Positions 1-8,977 of a DNA stretch of 12,571 nt are shown one piece after another; the first letter of the stretch is position 1, and the number at the start of each line of letters is the position of its first letter. Under the pieces are notes generated by a model. It worked only from the letters and a program-made list of their open reading frames with translations. It was not told the DNA's origin and searched no databases. The position numbers and the translations under genes were made by a program. Source of the DNA: Physocladia obscura (Eukaryota; Chytridiomycota; Chytridiomycetes; Chytridiales; Chytriomycetaceae); the NCBI GenBank assembly GCA_027596945.1, contig JADGJH010001004.1, positions 1-12,571 of the forward strand, given 5' to 3'.

Positions 1-43
1 CTCATGAATTTGTCACAATCAAGACAAAATCAGAAAAAAGGAA

Positions 44-119
44 GTGATATCAATCACAAAATGAATCAGTGATATCAGATCTCCAAATGAATCAGTGATA
101 TCAATCTCAAAATGAATTT
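44..119. repeat. Short tandem repeat, about 3 units of 25-26 bp
   Basis: Three consecutive units begin at 44, 69 and 95. Each starts GTGATATCA and ends near AAATGAATCA or AAATGAATTT. The middle unit differs by a few bases and is one base longer. The repeat lies downstream of the minus-strand Myb/SANT-like frame. No function is visible. Confidence 0.75.
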
Positions 120-200
120 GAGAAGGAATGAATTTGAAATAGAATTTCAAATACAATGGTTTAAAAGGGCTTTGTTTTTCTTTTCTGTGAAAAAATAATC

Positions 201-530
201 TTATAATAAAAACACAAATTCTACCTTTACAATCTGATCTACTATCAAGCTTTTAAAGCACCCCCTCCATGTGAAAAACCAACAAAATTGTTTGCGACAG
301 TTTGGCCCACAGACAGTTCCTTCTCCAAACACTGTGCATAGATGTTGTGCCACTTCTTCCCATCTACCTTTTGTCTGGCCATATGTGGCATTGAACAGTT
401 GTGTTGCTATAACTTCTTTCAGTAGATAGATGTCACTTGCAGGTTTGAAGCAAAAAGCCGGCTTGCGTCTGGGTTCTCTTAATGCTTCTGTATTATTTTC
501 CATTCTGACTGGAGCACTGCTACTTGACAT
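201..530 (-). CDS. Myb/SANT-like transposon-type protein, probably degenerate
   Basis: This 109-codon minus-strand frame starts at the ATG at 530. It has a serine-rich N-terminus, then DIYLLKEV at about residues 33-40, GRWEEVAQHL at about residues 55-64, and a basic CGPNCRKQF stretch. The spacing of Leu-Leu-Lys-Glu-Val, Trp-Glu-x-Val-Ala and a Cys-Arg turn resembles the one-domain Myb/SANT-like DNA-binding proteins common in fungal transposons. The third helix is poorly conserved and a Trp/Phe-rich tail follows, so the true frame may be lost near residue 80. The tail DNA (207-283) recurs in inverted orientation at 7233-7308, which supports a repetitive origin. No partner transposase is seen nearby. 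It could also be a short host Myb-like protein. The family call is moderate and expression is unknown. Confidence 0.4.
   Translation of the reverse strand: MSSSSAPVRMENNTEALREPRRKPAFCFKPASDIYLLKEVIATQLFNATYGQTKGRWEEVAQHLCTVFGEGTVCGPNCRKQFCWFFTWRGCFKSLIVDQIVKVEFVFLL
207..283 (-). repeat. Copy A of a dispersed 77-bp repeat
   Basis: Read on the minus strand, this segment is close to 90% identical by eye to plus-strand 7233-7308. Both begin GTTGGTTTTTCACATGGAGG and end near AATTTGTGTTTT. It encodes the C-terminal tail of the Myb/SANT-like frame (CWFFTW). The second copy encodes CWFFTWRRSF and then meets a TAG where this copy has CAG. Confidence 0.75.
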
Positions 531-539
531 TTTGGCTAG

Positions 540-1574
540 ATTTTGTTGGTTTCAAGTGGCTGCTGTTGTGTTTAGAAGTTTTTCTTGTGAGGATTTCTCA
601 CAAACAATTTGTTTCACCAATTTTCTTTGTGAAGAATTTCAAATCATCTCACAAAGAATTTTCACAAAAGATTGTTGTTTGCAAAATCTCTTTATTTGCA
701 ACAAAATATTTTCATATTCTCTCCATTATTTTATGAGGATTATTGAAAACAAAAATAACCAATAGCCAACAGCGGCAGTAATAGTAAATTTGTTTCCAAA
801 GCTTGTGTCGTGTAGAGCAGCCAAATGGCTGTGTTTCGGGAGACAAACGATAAGTAACAGACGAAAACGGAGTTATCATGATGCCACTAATATCAGAAAA
901 ATGACATACTAGAAACTTTAAACCCGGCAATATAATACAAATTGCAGTACCATAATTTTATATCACACAGCAGTGCTTACTTTAACTAATCACATCTGGC
1001 AAAAGGAACTGCAAATATTGGCAAAAAACTACAGACATAAGACATGCATGCCGAATATTTACAAAGACCCAAATTTCAATGCCAAACTCTCCTTTAATCC
1101 AATCATTATTTTCAACATTCTTTGAACATACTCTTCTGAAGAAAAAAAACAGGAGATAAGCGATTTTGCTCATATATATTGTTGCTGAAAGTTGCCAGAC
1201 AAGGAATACTGTGAACAAGAACCAATCAGCTTTCAGTTATTTGACTGTGTCAGTGGTTTGTTTTTTTTACATATTGCTCAAGATTACGCCACTGTTTTTG
1301 ACGGACACATCTTCGCGTTAGTATTTTGTATTGACAAACTGTGATCCTGTGGTTTTGATATAATCGTCCCAAATAATATCGAGATGTGCCGAAAAATAAC
1401 ATAAATCTATAAAATAAAATGAAATGAATAGAACAGGCCCATATTTATTCCTCATTTGCTAACGAATATCAAAAAGTATTTGTGTCGATTTGCCCGAATT
1501 TTTGTGCTTTCAGAAGAAGAGAAGAATCCTGTGGAATAAAATAGGTCTTTCAACAAATTATCAAAATCATCAAA
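540..1574. other. Intergenic AT-rich region upstream of the E2 gene
   Basis: No gene is supported here. Short frames on both strands lack domains and coding character. The part at 580-670 holds nested inverted repeats: TTGTGAG at 585-591 pairs with CTCACAA at 597-603, and TTCTTTGTGA at 623-632 pairs with TCACAAAGAA at 649-658. The 3' part should carry the promoter and 5' UTR of the E2 gene. I could not identify a firm TATA box or transcription start. Confidence 0.5.
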
Positions 1575-2728
<1,154 letters not shown>

Positions 2729-3180
2729 TTTTGTCTTTTTTCCTCCCACTTTCTCTCGCATCAGCAGTGTTTTGTTGCCGTTTTTTTTCATCTTTTTTTC
2801 TCTACCCCAAAGAATGATTTATGAGGCAACGATGGGTTATTAAAAAAACTACAAATTTCTCACTACTGTAATGTGCATTTTTAGCTTAATTTACTTTTCA
2901 TCAAGATGTTACTCTTGCCCGTTCATCGAATTCTCCACTGGACAGTCAAAGAAGGTGGGGACAAAATTCCCGTTGCGCCAACTTTCCAAGCATGCCAAAT
3001 GTTCCCGCCTGCTCCTCTTACAAGCAATCATGGCATGCACATATCAAAAAATGAAAACACAGCAGTCTTTAAATATTTTAATTGTTATTATTATGGTATT
3101 TTTTTGAGAATAAATTGTGCCTACAGTTTTGCAAGCAATATAAATTAATTACAAATAAAATAACTAATAATTGAAGACTT
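2729..3180. other. E2 3' UTR and intergenic DNA
   Basis: AT-rich sequence follows the E2 stop codon. It has T-runs at 2780-2805 and no supported reading frame. The 3' UTR presumably occupies its first part. The end of transcription is not determined, and an AATAAA at 3109-3114 is one possible signal. Confidence 0.4.
3109..3114 (+). promoter_or_regulatory. Possible polyadenylation signal AATAAA
   Basis: A canonical AATAAA lies about 380 nt after the E2 stop codon on the same strand. Such hexamers are frequent by chance in AT-rich DNA and fungal poly(A) signals are loose, so this is only a candidate. Confidence 0.25.
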
Positions 3181-3184
3181 CCAA

Positions 3185-3455
3185 AAATGAACAAAATGAC
3201 AAAACAAAAATATTTGTGGTCCACAGACCAGATAGCAGTTAGGTACTGGACCAAATTTGTTCAGACCAAACAATAGTCTGAACAGCCAAAAATGCAATGG
3301 AAGTATTCCAAAAATGAACCAAACCACAAAACCAAAACGTGTTTGGTCCTGGGGCCAGTTGGCAGTTTGGCACCTTTGTTTTAGAAATTTGATACAAAGA
3401 TGCCACCAAAAATGAACCAAACAACAAAACAAACCAATAATGTGCAATTGTTTGT
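3185..3455. repeat. Left flanking repeat of a decayed transposon-like unit
   Basis: The region is built from ACCAAA/TTTGGT-rich units. It includes GGTACTGGACCAAATTTGT at 3242-3260, also found at 4821-4839, and a local palindrome TTCAGAC at 3260-3266 with GTCTGAA at 3276-3282. TTTGGTCCTGGGGCCAGTTG near 3342 resembles the reverse complement of 4765-4795. The block lies just left of the broken Myb/SANT-like gene and a related block lies just right of it, suggesting subterminal repeats of one element. Confidence 0.55.
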
Positions 3456-3466
3456 GATCCTGTGCC

Positions 3467-4123
3467 TCATCCACCTCTGGAATATACAGACAAAAGTTGC
3501 AATGCTCCTCCTCTGGAAGTGCTGAATGCAACTGTGTACCTGACAGCAGTCAATTTGGGATCTCCAAACAAATGCTTCTTGCAGATCCTCCTTGCAAGCA
3601 ATGGCGCTAACCCTGGAGGGTTTATAACTACAGTATCTGCTGATCTATGTACATTTAACAACGTTCTGTGCATTGAAGCAAGGAAGACTCCTAAAGATAA
3701 CTGCAAAGAGTACTGTTTTAGGATTACTGCTACACTTTTATTCTGGAAGTATGGAAATTGAGACACTTTGTGAGATGTATGGAATTCCACTTTCTCCCTT
3801 GTATCCCTATCTTCTTTTTCTTCCTTAGCTATTCTCTCTCTTGTCTCATGTTCTTCTTCGGTATTTTTTTCATTCTGTATGAGGTACATTTCCAACAGTT
3901 CAGCCATCCCTTTGATTCTTGGTACAATCTAAAAAACAATACAAAGTAATAAAAAAGTATGCATACTTACTTAGAGATGGATTCATTGATAGCTCTTTGT
4001 TACCATGCTGCCTGACTCAGTGTTTGTCTTTCAGGAGTACTGGATAACCCATCTGACAAGATTCTTCACTTTTGGGATAGAGAACTCTGAATTTCTGCAG
4101 GTGTAAAACCAATACTGCTTGTA
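3467..4123 (-). pseudogene. Downstream part of a broken Myb/SANT-like transposon gene
   Basis: On the minus strand, 4123-3974 reads GFTPAEIQSSLSQ, then an in-frame TGA, then ILSDGLSSTPERQTLSQAAW, then TAA, then QRAINESIS. A canonical donor GTAAGT follows near 3973 and a TTTTTTAG acceptor near 3932, defining a roughly 45-nt intron. The next segment, to about 3790, reads IVPRIKGMAELLEMYLIQNE followed by a highly charged Glu/Lys/Arg stretch, a coiled-coil-like tail typical of these transposon Myb proteins. The phases on the two sides of the intron do not agree, so a frameshift is also present. From about 3770 down to 3467 the frame stays open but is not recognisable. It continues the pseudogene at 4196-4688. 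Confidence 0.5.
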
Positions 4124-4195
4124 ACAGTACTTTTGGAAAGAATATTAATATTTACTGTTAAAGAAAGCTATACCTGACTACAGCCTCTTAGCAGA

Positions 4196-4688
4196 TTGAT
4201 TGATTTATGAATGTTACAAGTGTTCATTGTCAGTTTGCTCATTTGGATGCCCTATTTCATTATCATTATATTGTAATAGATCTTCAACTAGCTGTCAATT
4301 TGACTCTTGCCAGATCTCTTCATCATCATCATCAGATTTGTCATCCACAACTATACTATCATTTTTCTTACCAATTTGGTGAGCTATTTGCTTTGCTCAA
4401 TGGCACTTGGTGGGTAGGTGGGGTCACCAGTAGGCTTTTTGTGGATACAGAGTTTCTAGAATTTTTTGTTGACGATGTCAAGGTCCTGGTTGTAGCCTAA
4501 AGCTACATACTGCCCATGTGCTTGCTCCCATTGATTGCCTCCTGACAGAAGAACATTTTCAATCATGTCCAGAAGATTATCAATTTCATGTGGATGCCAG
4601 TTCTGTCTACATGATTTTCAGCCATTTTATTGGTATGTGCACTTTCACCAACAACTGACCCAGTTTTTGTTGCAGTTTGCTTTGGCAT
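4196..4688 (-). pseudogene. Myb/SANT-like DNA-binding transposon protein, copy 1, broken
   Basis: A minus-strand ATG at 4688 opens with MPKQTATKTGSVVGES. After a frame change near 4600 the conserved part follows: NWHPHEIDNLLDMIENVLL, then GGNQWEQAHGQYVALGYNQD, KKF, a stop, KLCIHKKPTGDPTYPPS, a stop, and an acidic stretch with four Asp and EEIWQES. Regularly spaced tryptophans, the N-W-E-Q motif and KKPTGDP-PP are the hallmarks of a Myb/SANT-like DNA-binding protein spread with transposons in fungi and oomycetes. At least one frameshift and three internal stops show it is dead. GTAACA at about 4195 could be the donor of an intron leading to the segment below 4123. A second, independently decayed copy lies at 6871-7196. 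Function in the element is inferred, not shown. Confidence 0.65.
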
Positions 4689-4689
4689 A

Positions 4690-4905
4690 TTTGGTTTGAT
4701 TGTTGTTTTGGTTTGGTTTTATTTTTCTATTTTGGTAAGACAACAAATTTTGGTCCAGTACCAAACTGCCGCCTGGCCATAGGACAAAAATGTGTTTGAT
4801 CTGGGGGCCAATGGAAGTTTGGTACTGGACCAAATTTGTCAAGACCAAAAAATTGTCTGAACAAATGTGATCCAGGACCAAACAAAAAACCAAAAATGTT
4901 GAAGT
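4690..4905. repeat. Right flanking repeat with a 19-bp perfect inverted repeat
   Basis: TTTGGTCCAGTACCAAACT at 4749-4767 is the exact reverse complement of AGTTTGGTACTGGACCAAA at 4816-4834. The wider arms (4745-4778 and 4806-4837) match imperfectly. The right arm and the sequence after it (to about 4865) are a direct match to 3236-3285. This block and 3185-3455 bracket the broken Myb/SANT-like gene, as expected of a foldback or long-terminal-inverted-repeat DNA transposon. Confidence 0.7.
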
Positions 4906-5108
4906 ATTTGCAACTCTGGGGTGAGCAATGTGTATTACAAAATCAACAGGCTGGGTCGAATTGTTCAAGGAATAAGGTTGGGCAAAAAGCAGGCAGACGG
5001 GGATGTTGCCAAGACACCCAACTGAGCTTGTGAGGTGTGTCCAACCAGGGGCCAAGAGAGAGAAGAACTCAGCCTGGCTGCCAGGCTAGCGTGTCATTTG
5101 ATATCCAG

Positions 5109-5998
5109 TCAGAGGTAAGCCAGGTATGCGTCAGACGCCCATCGTCCCAGCGCTTGAATTTCGTATTTGGTGTATCCCAGGTTTGCTGCTGCGAAAGCTG
5201 TGTCCCGCATAGTGGTTGGGGTTTTCTCCAATGGCGGGGAGAAGCAAACGGATTGAGTTGATGAGGAAGTCGCATGAGAAGGGATGACTGGAAGGGAGTG
5301 AAAGGAGGGGGGCATTTGGTGCCATGGGGAAGCTCGTGAAGAGCTTGAAGAGGAGACACATGGCGCAACAGGCTGGGTCAGTTGCAAGTCCAATAGTGAG
5401 GGTGACCCCTTTGCAGAAGGGATTGGTCTTGGAGCTTGGTATGGTAAGTTTGACGAGGCATGGCTCGCCAGTCACAGGGAAGAAGTGGACAGCTCCATGG
5501 GAAATCTGCCAGGTAAAGTCAAAGAGTGTGTAGCTGTTGAAGGTAAATTCTCCAGAACAAAGGAGGGCAAAGAAGGCTGTGGTCCAGGCAGCGGCGATGA
5601 CTGCTGAGTCTGGGTTGCTGGAGTCAAGGAGGGGATAAGCTGAGAGAGAATATTGTAGGAGATAGGGAGGCATGGTTTTGCGTTAAGGTGGCAATGGGCA
5701 CATGAGATACCCCAAAAAACATGGTGGAAAAGTGGCGGTCCAGAGGCAAAAACGCTGGGGTACCCTTCATCAAGGTGGAGGGAGGATACTGCAGAAAGGT
5801 ATTGTTTGATGGTTTTGGGGTTGACCTGTTGTGTGAAAGCAGCTGACCAGCTGCAGAGGATGATCTTGGTTGCTGGGAGGGGTTGCTGTTGGAGTGAAGT
5901 AGTTGGCAAGTGTGGCAGAAGTCCAAGAATTGCCGTTGGGCAGAACTGTAGTTGCGGCAGGTTGAAGCTGCGATCCCATGGAAGAAGTAATATGCCAC
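5109..5998 (-). pseudogene. DIRS tyrosine recombinase, frameshifted
   Basis: This recombinase would cut and join the circular DIRS intermediate through a catalytic tyrosine. The N-terminal core-binding part reads YYFFHGIAASTCRNYSSAQR near 5990-5930, then in another frame KTIKQYLSAVSSLHLDEGYP near 5810-5755. The catalytic part is in a third frame: AAWTTAFFALLCSGEFTF near 5590-5537, SSKTNPFCKG, and GHSFR with His at 5200-5202 and Arg at 5191-5193. A last frame gives GYTKYEIQALGRWASDAYLA, with the candidate nucleophile in DAYLAYL before TGA at 5109-5111. At least three frameshifts (near 5870, 5690 and 5190) break it. The first catalytic arginine, expected in LLRSGE, is cysteine (TGT at 5557-5559). 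Confidence 0.85.
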
Positions 5999-6039
5999 AT
6001 CTTGCGGAAGGTGCCAGTGGGAAGTGTACCAGGCAGGGT

Positions 6040-6573
6040 TGGGCTGAGGGAGGCCTCAGGTGCAAGCTGCCTGAATTGCTGCATATTGAAATGGGAGAGG
6101 GCATCAGCAACAGAGTTAGCATTGGTTGAGATCCATTCAGAGTGGATGAGGACGGAATGGGTTGCGGAAAGGAGAGAGAGGAGGCGGAGCAGGTGTTGAT
6201 GGGAAGGAGAGACGCAACATGGGGCACCGTTAATCCAGTGATGGACGGCATTGTTGTTGCGGAAAATCTGGATCCTTAGGGACCTCCAGTGGGGAGCGAA
6301 GGCTGCTACAGCCATCACCACGGCAAAGAGCTTGGCCCATTGAATATCGAACAACTCGGGTTTTTTGATGGAATGCCAAGCAGAGTTCCAAGACTGGCTG
6401 ATCCAATTGCCTTGAAAATAGGCACCATAGCCTAGAGAGCCGGAGGCGTTGGTCCAGAGGTTGAGGTCTAAGTTGTTAGTCCAGGGGGACCAGGAGATTA
6501 GGCTGACGCCATTCCATCGCGGCAAGAAGTGAACCCACCAGGCTAAGTCCTCTTGAACAGGTTCAGTGAGCAT
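6040..6573 (-). pseudogene. DIRS RNase H domain with mutated active site
   Basis: This domain follows the reverse transcriptase in the same frame and would degrade RNA in the RNA:DNA hybrid. Recognisable blocks are EDLAWWVHFLPRWNG, NASGSLGYGAYFQGNW, ELFDIQWAKLFAVVMAVAAF, RNNNAVHHWING and NANSVADALSHFN. Compared with the family pattern (TDASGS, WAELFAV, CDND, ADALSR), the acidic residues are changed. Asp is Asn at 6448-6450, Glu is Lys at 6331-6333 and Asp is Asn at 6256-6258. Arg is His at 6091-6093. Only the Asp of ADALS remains. Each of the four changes is G to A in a former CpG on the coding strand. The domain cannot be catalytically normal. The C-terminal limit is approximate. Confidence 0.85.
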
Positions 6574-6885
6574 GACATGGTGGCAGAGCTGCTTTACCGA
6601 GTAAGCTGTTTTGATAAAGCGTCAGAGGAAGGGAAGTCCAGCAGGGAGAACTTTGCAAGTGTAACTGAGGGGGCCAATCAGCCTCAGAAGTTCTTGCTGA
6701 GTACAGGTTTGGCGGTCCATCATGGCAGTGACTAATGTGCAAGAACAGTGGAGTTTATCAGCTGTTGTTAAAGTGGAGTCCAATAAGATACCCAAGAACG
6801 GGAGCCAGGTGGTAGCCAACTCCCGTTTCTTGTTGTTAATGCAAAAACCCAGATTCTCCCCTATTGCAGCAATGAGTGGAAGCAA
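6574..6885 (-). pseudogene. DIRS reverse transcriptase, C-terminal fragment
   Basis: The frame reads ENLGFCINNKKRELATTWLP, then FLGILLDST, then TQQELLRLIGPLSYTCKVLP: the thumb-side end of a DIRS-type reverse transcriptase (LGF-x-IN-x-KK and FLGI-x-LDS motifs). An in-frame TGA at 6622-6624 interrupts it in LPFL-stop-RFIKTAYS, where the family expects two arginines. CGA to TGA is the simplest change. The frame then runs on without shift into RNase H. The palm with the catalytic aspartates is absent because the element ends at the junction near 6870. Confidence 0.85.
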
Positions 6886-7196
6886 TTACATACCTGGTAT
6901 GTTGCATTTGGCAATAATTGGGATGTTGACGCACTGAAAAACAAGCTCAAAAAGCTACAGAACCATAAAAAACCAACCAGCAACTCTACCTGCCTCATGC
7001 AAGTAGTCTGTGTAAAGTGATGCAAATTGATGAAAAAAATGATACTGTTGTGTAGAATGATGACACTGGAGCCGACAGTGAAGAAAACTGGGAAGAATTG
7101 AGCCAATTGGCTGAGGTGTGGCAAGAAAGCAATAATGAGCAACCTGTGCTTCCTGCATTACCTCCAATTATTAAGTTACAGCCAACAATTGGGTAA
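6871..7196 (+). pseudogene. Myb/SANT-like transposon protein, copy 2, truncated and broken
   Basis: The plus-strand frame begins inside the domain at 6871: NEWKQLHTWYVAFGNNWDVD, then ALKNKLKKLQNHKKPT. This aligns residue by residue with copy 1 (NQWEQAHGQYVALGYNQDLD and KKPTGDP). The frame then shifts and continues in a second frame with IDEKNDTVV, a TAG, NDDTGADSEENWEELSQLAE and a Pro-rich end. GTAAAG at about 7195 may be an intron donor. The N-terminal third of the protein is missing because DIRS sequence takes its place. It lies in the opposite orientation to copy 1. A shared origin is clear from the matching tryptophans, the KKPT motif, the KNDxxV motif and the acidic block with W. It is not functional. 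Confidence 0.65.
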
Positions 7197-7232
7197 AGGT
7201 GTTTTATTTTTCCCTCATTTAATATCCCTTCT

Positions 7233-7308
7233 GTTGGTTTTTCACATGGAGGAGGAGCTTTAGAAACTTGATAGTAGATTAGGTTTTAAAGGTATAATTT
7301 GTGTTTTA
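7233..7308 (+). repeat. Copy B of a dispersed 77-bp repeat
   Basis: This is the inverted partner of 207-283. It starts GTTGGTTTTTCACATGGAGG and encodes CWFFTWRRSFRNLIVD before an in-frame TAG. It sits just downstream of Myb/SANT-like copy 2. That placement suggests both belong to one element type, or that the repeat is inserted independently. Confidence 0.75.
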
Positions 7309-7309
7309 T

Positions 7310-7688
7310 CACATGTTTTTGTGTTATAAAAATTATTTTGGCAAAAATTATTAAGACTATGAAATGTGTGAATAATTATGTGTGATATCAGCAGCTGGTC
7401 AGGCATTGCTGGTGACACATTGCATAATTGTTATTTCTTACATTCAGTTGCTTTATTTTATTGATTTGTCATTGCCTTTAGTTTTTCAATATGTTGCCTA
7501 ATACTTTATTGTAAAAACTTTCACACAATGTTGGGATCTTCCTTGTTAGTCTTGGCCTTTGACACAAGTGAATTCACTCAGTCTTAGTTTGTTTGTGGCC
7601 AGCACATGACTATCTATGGAACTGTCATGCAAATATCAAGTGAGTGTACATTTCTTCTATTTCTCTTCTTTAATATTTGTTTTGATGA
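7310..7688. other. AT-rich spacer without a recognisable gene
   Basis: No sustained frame or known domain is visible on either strand. It separates the Myb/SANT-like remnant from the DNA polymerase fragment. Upstream parts of the polymerase could lie here but are too decayed to be recognised by eye. Confidence 0.4.
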
Positions 7689-8330
7689 TTAATCACAATC
7701 ACAAAACAAACATGTTCTAATATATACATTGCCACATTCACAACAGTGTATGGGCAATTGAAATTGTATGATGCATTGGATAAACTTGAAATGGATGTTA
7801 TGTATTATGATATGGATTCTGTGATTTGGGTTGACAAAGAGAACACACCTCAGATCTCTATAGGCTGCTATCTGGGGGAATTTATGAACAAATTAGAACC
7901 AGGAGACTATATCACGGAGTTTATTGGTGCCGGACCAAAGAATTACCCATACTTGACAAAAAATGCGAAACATGATATGAAAATCAAAGGAATTACGCTG
8001 AATTATTAAAACAAAGCAAAAATTGGAATGAAAGAAATGAAGGAAATAATCTCAGGAGAGAGCAATATGATTACTTTTGTAAATGCTCAGAAAATCACAC
8101 AAAACAAGAAAATGAAGGACATTTTCAACAAACACGAAGAGAAACGTCACCAACTGTCTTACATTAAAAGAGTTCCAGCAAATATTGAAGACGTTTTAAC
8201 AGTGGAAATATTGAAACTTTGCCATTCAGATTCTAATTACTTGTTGATTCCTATTTATTGTTTTATTGTTTTATTATTTTATTATTTGTTTTATTGTTTA
8301 TTTAATTATTATTCTCATTTAATATATTAA
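7689..8330 (+). pseudogene. Protein-primed family B DNA polymerase fragment
   Basis: This is a palm-domain piece of a DNA polymerase that copies linear element DNA using a terminal protein primer. The frame is open from 7689 and recognisable from about 7716: SNIYIATFTTVYGQLKLYDA, then YYDMDSVIW at 7803-7829, GCYLGEFMNKLEPGDYITEF and GPKNYPYLTKN. YxDTDS (motif C) with both aspartates and the GPKNY block are diagnostic of pPolB. Here the Thr of motif C is Met. TAA at 8007-8009 interrupts the frame after GITLNY, and the same frame resumes with NKAKIGMKEMKEIIS. Homology fades after about 8235 into T/A-rich sequence. Exonuclease and upstream palm regions are missing. Polinton/Maverick origin is favoured by wording, but a fungal linear-plasmid polymerase is the main alternative. 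Confidence 0.75.
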
Positions 8331-8977
8331 ATTAAAAAAAATAACATGAGAATTCATCGTAAATTGTGTTAGGAATGGCAAAATTAAATTAAATTAAATT
8401 AAATTAAATTAAATTAAATTAATTAAAATACATGATATAATTTAACTTAAAAAAGATTAAGAAATATTTGATTATTAATTAGAGTGCTGAGTGTTGCTTG
8501 AAGAATCTGAGAGTTGCTTGATGAACTTTTATCATTTTTTCGTGTAATATTTTATAAATCGAATGAGTTTACTTGGAAACAAATGATTCCCTGAACGCGA
8601 ACAATCGAATATAAGCCCAGTTCAAGTGACAATAAGAAAAAACAAGAGTAATTTCAAATAAGCATAAAATAAGGGGTAAATAAGGGTATTTTAATAGTAT
8701 TTTAAGCACTTCTAACGTGAAGGCACTTTGGGATAAAGTGCCCTCCCCCCCAATCTAAAAATCTTTTCTTTTGACTTTGGCCATTTATTAATGAGTTTGG
8801 CTATTCTATTGAAGGTTTCAACTATTACATCACCAACCACTAATTAGTACTACCGACTAAAACCTGTGTGAATCTCATAACGGAGTATATTATTGATATT
8901 TTGTGTACTTTATCTCAGTTGGTTTTAGTAACAAAAATAATCACTTCTTGCTTCAGTGAGGCAGACAAAGAATCCAT
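8331..8977. other. AT-rich intergenic region
   Basis: This lies between the polymerase fragment and the 3' end of the chitinase pseudogene. It contains a pentanucleotide microsatellite at 8381-8420 and a C-run near 8741-8752. No coding sequence is recognised. The former 3' UTR of the chitinase gene would lie in its right part. Confidence 0.45.
8381..8420. repeat. Microsatellite (AAATT)8
   Basis: Eight perfect copies of AAATT in a row, followed by a shorter imperfect AATTAAAA tail. Confidence 0.95.

Larger units (their letters stand above)
4925..6872 (-). mobile_element. DIRS-type retrotransposon, 5'-truncated and degenerate
   Basis: The order on the minus strand is C-terminal reverse transcriptase, RNase H, tyrosine recombinase. 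That order is diagnostic of DIRS elements, which integrate through a recombinase rather than an integrase. Base composition is visibly GC-richer than the flanks. The 5' end is cut inside the reverse transcriptase at about 6862-6885, where sequence of a second Myb/SANT-like copy starts. The catalytic YxDD part of the reverse transcriptase and any gag are missing. The 3' limit is not resolved, and I saw no clear inverted terminal repeats or internal complementary region. The element is non-autonomous and dead, with stops and frameshifts throughout. Confidence 0.85.

Noticed and set aside
44..119. CRISPR-like direct repeats
   Set aside because: The units are directly adjacent, with no spacers of unique sequence, in a eukaryotic genome.
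430..765. Plus-strand 111-codon frame at the left end
   Set aside because: Its first part is antisense to the Myb/SANT-like frame and the rest covers AT-rich hairpin repeats. No protein features are present.
4645..5055. Minus-strand 136-codon frame
   Set aside because: It spans the flanking inverted repeat (repeated LVLDH/FGPVP-type words from TTTGGTCC units) and the DIRS edge, so it is a translated repeat rather than a gene.
5037..6251. Plus-strand frames of 65-107 codons across the DIRS element
   Set aside because: They are antisense shadows of the GC-richer recombinase and RNase H coding sequence and have no domains.
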